NCBI GenBank assembly: GCA_900556885.1
Contig: UNSQ01000004.1
Span: 1 to 47,834, forward strand
Reading direction: 5' to 3'
Origin: Candidatus Saccharimonadota bacterium
GTDB lineage: Bacteria > Patescibacteriota > Saccharimonadia > Saccharimonadales > Saccharimonadaceae
Length of the DNA stretch: 47,834 bases
In this document: positions 44,475-47,834 of the stretch, in pieces
Layout: every line of letters begins with the position of its first letter
Numbering within the stretch: the stretch's first letter is position 1
Notes under the pieces: generated by a model
Told to the model about the DNA's origin: nothing
Database searches by the model: none
Seen by the model: the letters and a program-made list of their open reading frames with translations, nothing else
Position numbers and translations under genes: made by a program

Positions 44475-45204
44475 ACAATCTCCCATCTTTTAGGGCAATG
44501 ACACGATCAGCCTGGGCGGCAATTTCATTATCGTGCGTAGCAATAATAATCGTTGCATGATATTGCTCTCGAATTTGCTGGAATAAACTAATAATATCGC
44601 GACTGTTGGCAGAATCCAGATTGCCAGTTGGCTCATCTGCCAGAATAATAGCCGGTCTATTGAGTAAGGCTCTAGCAATAGCAGCGCGCTGAATCTGCCC
44701 ACCGGAAAGTTCGTGAGGGTGGTGATTTAGTCGATCATACAGACCAACTTGTCGAGCTAATGATTCAATACGTAGCTTGCGCTCCGCCTGCTTCATGCGC
44801 TGAGGCATTGAAGCGACTTCAATATTACGGCGCAACGTCAAAAAAGGCTGCAGATAAAACGATTGGAAAACAAATCCAATTGTCTGGTTGCGAAACTTAG
44901 ACAGTTGACGGTCATTCATACTGGAAACGTTTTTCCCTCCTACAACAATCTCACCAGACGTAGGCTTATCTAGTCCACCAAGTAAATGCAGTAAAGTGCT
45001 TTTACCACTGCCGCTTGGACCAACAAGAGCCACAAATTCACCTTCGTGAATGTCTACTGAAACATCATCAATAGCTCTAATTATTTGCTTGCCAACTTTA
45101 TACTTCTTGATTACATTCGTAGCCTTGATGGCGATCGGTCTGAAATCAAGGTTCGTAATATTATCAGCCTGCGCGACTAGAATATCCGTATTATTACATT
45201 CCAT
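44467..45204 (-). CDS. ABC transporter ATP-binding protein (LolD/MacB class)
   Basis: A 245-residue ATPase. Walker A VGPSGSGKST, Q-loop QSFYLQPF, signature LSGGQIQRAAIARAL, Walker B IILADEPTGNLD and the H-loop TIIIATHD are complete. The FVFQSFYL and GNLDSANSR forms mark the LolD/MacB/FtsE group. The N-terminus carries about 28 residues before the usual start of the fold. It partners the permease just downstream. A TATAAT element (45225-45230) is 20 nt before ATG 45204; a 7-codon frame starts 7 nt behind that element and overlaps the start. Confidence 0.95.
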   Translation of the reverse strand: MECNNTDILVAQADNITNLDFRPIAIKATNVIKKYKVGKQIIRAIDDVSVDIHEGEFVALVGPSGSGKSTLLHLLGGLDKPTSGEIVVGGKNVSSMNDRQLSKFRNQTIGFVFQSFYLQPFLTLRRNIEVASMPQRMKQAERKLRIESLARQVGLYDRLNHHPHELSGGQIQRAAIARALLNRPAIILADEPTGNLDSANSRDIISLFQQIREQYHATIIIATHDNEIAAQADRVIALKDGRLCD

Positions 45205-45224
45205 ATAAAATTACCATTAGCGTT

Positions 45225-45230
45225 ATTATA
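45225..45230 (-). promoter_or_regulatory. -10 element of the ABC transporter pair
   Basis: TATAAT, 20 nt before ATG 45204, without TGn. Confidence 0.5.
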
Positions 45231-45289
45231 GCCGATAGCTATTCGTACGGTCAACATAGCCACATAAACTAGCCTCCACCTCCCCTTAA

Positions 45290-45298
45290 TGCTAGAAT
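45290..45298 (+). promoter_or_regulatory. Extended -10 of the small membrane protein gene at 45309
   Basis: TGCTAGAAT, 10 nt before ATG 45309; the leader would be 3-4 nt. Confidence 0.5.
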
Positions 45299-45308
45299 AT
45301 AAAATATT

Positions 45309-45611
45309 ATGCCAGAAATAGATAAATATATTATCTCAAAAATTTTGTTCTTTATTTTCGGATCAACCACTGTAATTATTTTCTTTTTATTCTATACGGG
45401 AGTATTTGTAAATATCGTTGGGTCCATAGAAGCTGCAATTACGATATATTGCATCAACACCGCCCTGCTGATACCCGTAACAATCTGGTATGCAATCGAG
45501 CGCTCACATAAACCGAAATATAAGGAGAGCGACATACTTGAAGCCTATTCTGAAATGATGTCTCGGACTGACGATGAGTCCGCCGCCAAAGAAACTACAA
45601 AGCAACAATGA
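45309..45611 (+). CDS. Small two-span membrane protein, function unknown
   Basis: Not recognised. 100 residues: span 1 (about 11-34, KILFFIFGSTTVIIFFLFYTG), span 2 (41-62, AAITIYCINTALLIPVTIWYA), then a polar tail with EAYSEMMSRTDDESAAKE. No ribosome site; the start follows the -10 by 10 nt. It is transcribed divergently from the ABC pair. A hairpin over its stop codon reads as terminator on the opposite strand. Confidence 0.55.
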   Translation: MPEIDKYIISKILFFIFGSTTVIIFFLFYTGVFVNIVGSIEAAITIYCINTALLIPVTIWYAIERSHKPKYKESDILEAYSEMMSRTDDESAAKETTKQQ

Positions 45612-45634
45612 AAAAACTCGCCACAATAAGCGAG
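45611..45634 (-). terminator. Minus-strand terminator at the edge of the recombinase remnant
   Basis: CTCGC/GCGAG stem (45630-45634, 45617-45621) and a run of six T on the minus strand. It would end transcripts coming from 45913-46725. Confidence 0.6.
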
Positions 45635-45739
45635 CTACTTCAAACGTTCTTTATGGTGCGATTTTACGCCCAATCTCGAACCTGTTTTGAGACAAAAGCC
45701 AAATGATTTTAGCCGTGCCGCACACCCGTGGCGCACACG

Positions 45740-45877
45740 CTGGCAAATCCGTTTTACTATGGGCACTTTCGCTACTTAAGCGAAATACACGAGGGCAAGC
45801 ACAAAGGCATTATCTCAAAACAGTTATTTGACCGAGTGCAAACGGTTTTGGAACGGCGCGGCAAGCCAACAAGATAA
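45740..45877 (+). pseudogene. Serine-recombinase (resolvase family) remnant
   Basis: In the 300 nt between the flanking genes, 45 codons on plus read LANPFYYGHF, then HEGKHKGIISKQLFDRVQ and TVLERRGKPTR before TAA. This matches the 'L-x-NPFYYG ... HEPIISxELFxxVQxxLxxRGxP' part of large serine recombinases (recombinase domain, PF07508-like). In-frame stops lie upstream (45710-45712), and neither the resolvase catalytic domain nor the zinc ribbon is present, so it is a broken piece. It points to a former integrating element here. The rest of 45635-45912 shows nothing readable. Confidence 0.7.
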
Positions 45878-45912
45878 GGCCGATCTGCGCGCTTAAGGCC
45901 AAATACTGCTCA

Positions 45913-46725
45913 TTAGTTATGTTCACTCCACCTCCTCTTTATATATTTATCTACGTCACTCGAAGATTCCATACTGCTAATGTCCTGATCCTCCAGCCAT
46001 AGCTCATGTAGTGAATCATGATAGTCTATAGCCAGCATTACGCCCATTTGCTTTCTTATTTCAGAAGTCACTCTATATATACGCTCTGACAAATCATCAA
46101 AATTAACGTCATTCTCTAAAGATATTGTCATATATATATTTCTGCCAAATTTATTAAATGCATCTTTATAGGAGGGTATGTTTTTCGTAATAGCTCTGCC
46201 AACCTCTATATTGCTGTTTATTCTTATTGATTTAAGTCTAGCTCTACCGCCAAACTGCTTGCTAACTAGGTTAGCTATATCATTCCTACACTCTCTTTCC
46301 CAAATACGATCTGGATAGGTATCAGAGTAAGCACTCTCGCCTTTTCTATAGTCAGCTCTATTCCACACTTCAAACCTCAGACTACTATCATCAACCGGAT
46401 AAGCATCCACATACGGATCGCCCTCAACTCCAATACCGCCACCCTCAATGCGATAATTTTCTACTATAAACTCTTTCCCATACTTTTCCTTAAGGTATTG
46501 CGCCATTTTATGTTGCTCTACCAAGGCACCGCCATTGATGAGCAAGTAGATAGCAGCTATTAATATAGCAGCTCCAGCTATAATCCAGAATTTTAATATA
46601 CGCTTTCGGGTGGATTTTAGTTTAGAGTGTACTTTTTGCACAGGAGTGTTTTTAGGCAATCTTTTACCGTCCTGGACCTTTCTAACGTTTGCGTGTTTTG
46701 TTTTTATCGCGCTACTCTTTATCAT
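45913..46725 (-). CDS. Membrane-anchored hypothetical protein
   Basis: Not recognised. 270 residues: a strongly basic N-terminus of about 45 residues, one span (about 47-65, FWIIAGAAILIAAIYLLING), and an outer domain of about 200 residues with a mixed alpha/beta look (HKMAQYLKEKYGKEFIVENY, YMTISLENDVNFDDLSERIYRVTSEIRKQ). The pattern recalls small lipoprotein-like envelope proteins of Firmicutes with a 'YLKEKYGEEF' start, but I cannot name the family. It has a -35/-10 (46763-46791) and a ribosome site (GTAGGG). It stands between tRNA-Glu and the recombinase remnant, so it may be cargo of an old element. Confidence 0.65.
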   Translation of the reverse strand: MIKSSAIKTKHANVRKVQDGKRLPKNTPVQKVHSKLKSTRKRILKFWIIAGAAILIAAIYLLINGGALVEQHKMAQYLKEKYGKEFIVENYRIEGGGIGVEGDPYVDAYPVDDSSLRFEVWNRADYRKGESAYSDTYPDRIWERECRNDIANLVSKQFGGRARLKSIRINSNIEVGRAITKNIPSYKDAFNKFGRNIYMTISLENDVNFDDLSERIYRVTSEIRKQMGVMLAIDYHDSLHELWLEDQDISSMESSSDVDKYIKRRWSEHN

Positions 46726-46762
46726 TAGATCCCTACCCTACTGCTACTACTATCTTAGCATC

Positions 46763-46791
46763 ATTTTATAGTAAGCATAGGCTCCTTGCAA
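46763..46791 (-). promoter_or_regulatory. Promoter of the gene 45913-46725
   Basis: TTGCAA (46786-46791), 17-nt spacer, TAAAAT (46763-46768). Confidence 0.5.
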
Positions 46792-46802
46792 GATTAAAAA
46801 CA

Positions 46803-46828
46803 AATAAAAAAGACCAGTGAGGCCTTTT
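46803..46828 (-). terminator. Terminator of tRNA-Glu
   Basis: On the minus strand AAAAGGCC (46821-46828) pairs with GGTCTTTT (46808-46815), one G-T pair, 5-nt loop, then further T and ATTTG. Confidence 0.75.
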
Positions 46829-46838
46829 GTCTGTTACA

Positions 46839-46913
46839 TGGTGACCTTACCGGGAATCGAACCCGGATTGCCAGGATGAAAACCTGGTGTCCTAACCGTT
46901 AGACGATAAGGCC
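46839..46913 (-). tRNA. tRNA-Glu (anticodon UUC), CCA encoded
   Basis: 72 nt plus CCA on the minus strand. Acceptor GGCCTTA pairs with TAAGGTC (one G-T). The anticodon stem CCAGG/CCTGG holds the loop TTTTCAT, anticodon TTC. The T arm CCGGG-TTCGATT-CCCGG is perfect. Discriminator base A, then encoded CCA. The 3' end faces the accessory patch. Its wobble U is a substrate for MnmA, encoded in this window. Confidence 0.97.
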
Positions 46914-46925
46914 ACGACTTCAGAT

Positions 46926-46954
46926 ATCATAACAAATTATCGTCGAATTGTCTA
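46926..46954 (-). promoter_or_regulatory. Promoter of tRNA-Glu
   Basis: TAGACA (46949-46954), 17-nt spacer, TATGAT (46926-46931); start expected near 46919, about 6 nt before the mature tRNA. Confidence 0.55.
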
Positions 46955-46992
46955 TAGCAAATCAGCCACTTCTCCGCCGTTATCTATTAATG

Positions 46993-46998
46993 TATAAT
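46993..46998 (+). promoter_or_regulatory. -10 element of the gene at 47005
   Basis: TATAAT preceded by TG, 6 nt before ATG 47005; leaderless type. Confidence 0.6.
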
Positions 46999-47004
46999 AT
47001 TTCC

Positions 47005-47220
47005 ATGACAAAGCAGAAGAAAAAGCGCAATAAAAAATATTCTGGGATGGACGCGACATCTCAGCGACCAAAAGTAACAAGGATTACAGCAACGAATCGC
47101 TCCAAATTATCTCAATGGCTTTTCGATCGGAAAAAACTCATTCGCACCATTGGCATGGCGGGACTCGTTGTAGTTGTCTTAATTATCGTTATTTCTGGAA
47201 TATTAAGTTTATTCCGTTAA
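47005..47220 (+). CDS. Small single-span membrane protein, function unknown
   Basis: Not recognised. 71 residues: a very basic N-terminus (MTKQKKKRNKKYSG), a polar middle, and one C-terminal span (about 48-68, TIGMAGLVVVVLIIVISGIL) ending SLFR. Layout is that of a tail-anchored small protein. A longer frame opens at 46948, but ATG 47005 stands 6 nt behind TATAAT, so I choose it. It converges with the histidine kinase gene; the two stop codons overlap by 4 nt (TTAA). Confidence 0.6.
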   Translation: MTKQKKKRNKKYSGMDATSQRPKVTRITATNRSKLSQWLFDRKKLIRTIGMAGLVVVVLIIVISGILSLFR

Positions 47221-47834
47221 CAAACTGGCAACTTAAACCCAAAAGTGCTACCTTTTCCTTCTTCTGATTCAAAGATCATTTCCCCGTCGTGCGATAAGAT
47301 AACTTTCCTCGCCAAAAATAAGCCAACACCAGTGCCGTCTGGTCGCTTTTTTCTAGCATTTGTGCCGCGGAAGAATTTACCAAACAGATTTGCTTGCTCT
47401 GATTTCGGTACGCCAATTCCCGAATCTTTCACCGTAAATTCAATCGCACCATTACTATTTTTTAGAGAAATTATTACCTTTTTATGTGGATTTGAATAGT
47501 AAATAGCATTGTCGATCATATTTAGCATAACTTGACGAATCTTCTCAGAGTCAGCTGTAATCAATGGAACTTTTCTATCAATCTTTAGGTCCATTTCTAC
47601 AGACCTCTGATCCGCCACAACCTTAAGCAAAGCAACTTCATCCCGAAGAATTTGAGCAATATCTATCTTCTGTTTATCGATATTAAATTTGCCAGTCTGA
47701 AGCCTAGAGACATTAAGAAAATCGTTTATCAACCTCACCATACGCTCACTCGAAGAAAACGCCTCCCTAAGAACCGCGCGTTGCGTCGGCGTAATCTTCC
47801 CCAAATCGCCCTCCAACATCATATCCAGATAACC
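47217..47834 (-). CDS. Sensor histidine kinase, N-terminus cut by the window edge
   Basis: The last 206 residues or so of a two-component kinase. The second half of the HisKA dimerisation domain is visible (GYLDMMLEGDLG, SSSERMVRLINDFLNVSRLQTG); the phospho-accepting His lies outside the window. The ATPase domain has the N box NMIDNAIYYS, G1 DSGIGVP, F box LFGKFFRG and G2 GTGVGLFLARKV, so it should be active. The protein ends at the normal place (GSTFGFKLPVC). The frame is open at the window edge. The sensor part and response regulator are not visible. Confidence 0.93.
   Translation of the reverse strand, partial: GYLDMMLEGDLGKITPTQRAVLREAFSSSERMVRLINDFLNVSRLQTGKFNIDKQKIDIAQILRDEVALLKVVADQRSVEMDLKIDRKVPLITADSEKIRQVMLNMIDNAIYYSNPHKKVIISLKNSNGAIEFTVKDSGIGVPKSEQANLFGKFFRGTNARKKRPDGTGVGLFLARKVILSHDGEMIFESEEGKGSTFGFKLPVC

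Noticed and set aside
46839..46913. tRNA-Glu as an occupied attachment site with duplicated 3' end
   Set aside because: No second copy of the tRNA 3' end was found in the 42-46.8 kb patch, so precise island borders cannot be given.

Overview
The window looks like a core chromosome segment of a Patescibacteria/CPR bacterium, most likely a Candidatus Saccharibacterium (TM7). I infer this from the gene mix and style, without a database search. The genes are compact and mostly on the minus strand. AlaRS is shortened. FtsA, a one-pass 'baseplate-J-like' membrane protein, RuvX and MltG form one run. Several small membrane proteins are unrecognisable. There is a large share of envelope proteins and no amino-acid biosynthesis. 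The standard code fits: TGA is used as a stop (perR, csd neighbour, uvrD).

Layout. 1-2.4 kb: an HD hydrolase cut by the left edge, then a PerR-like regulator, thioredoxin, cupin and NUDIX in one minus-strand run behind a palindromic operator. 2.4-8.3 kb: an ABC exporter and a DedA protein on plus, uvrA on minus, and a small membrane protein. 8.3-15.1 kb: a secreted Asp-box (BNR) protein with a C-terminal LAETG sorting-like signal, exonuclease I, and a 1327-residue NACHT-like NTPase with a C-terminal PD-(D/E)XK nuclease-like domain, the best candidate for an undescribed defence system. 15.1-24.6 kb: obgE, a LysM-LysM-CHAP wall hydrolase, the ftsA/membrane protein/ruvX/mltG run, alaS and rpsP. 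24.7-30.6 kb: cysteine desulfurase, a DUF218 protein and MnmA (tRNA 2-thiolation), then metG, tatD and two small unknowns. 30.7-32.2 kb: a secreted protein joining choline/glucan-binding-like wall repeats to Ltp-like repeats. 32.2-41.8 kb: a laccase-domain protein, ksgA, a G5/3D-type wall protein, uvrD/pcrA, a tail-anchored acidic protein, and the lower-glycolysis run pyk-pgk-tpiA. 41.8-46.9 kb: an accessory-looking patch with a small actinobacterial-looking secreted protein, a MacB-type ABC pair, small unknowns and a serine-recombinase remnant, bounded by tRNA-Glu. The right end holds a small membrane protein and a histidine kinase cut by the edge.

Regulatory style. Many starts sit 6-7 nt behind a TATAAT-like -10 element, often with an upstream TG (TGnTATAAT). 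This predicts leaderless mRNAs for HD, perR, dedA, sbcB, obgE, alaS, csd, metG, uvrD, pyk and others. Other genes have ordinary Shine-Dalgarno leaders. Two promoters use the TGA stop of the preceding gene as their TGn element. Clear hairpin-plus-T-run terminators follow the BNR gene, the CHAP gene, rpsP, the Ltp-repeat gene, the small secreted protein gene and the tRNA.

Together the genes show DNA repair (uvrA, uvrD, sbcB), RNA and translation upkeep, ATP supply by lower glycolysis, redox control, and a large surface set that would suit an epibiont attached to a Gram-positive host cell. The epibiont lifestyle is inference from the likely lineage.
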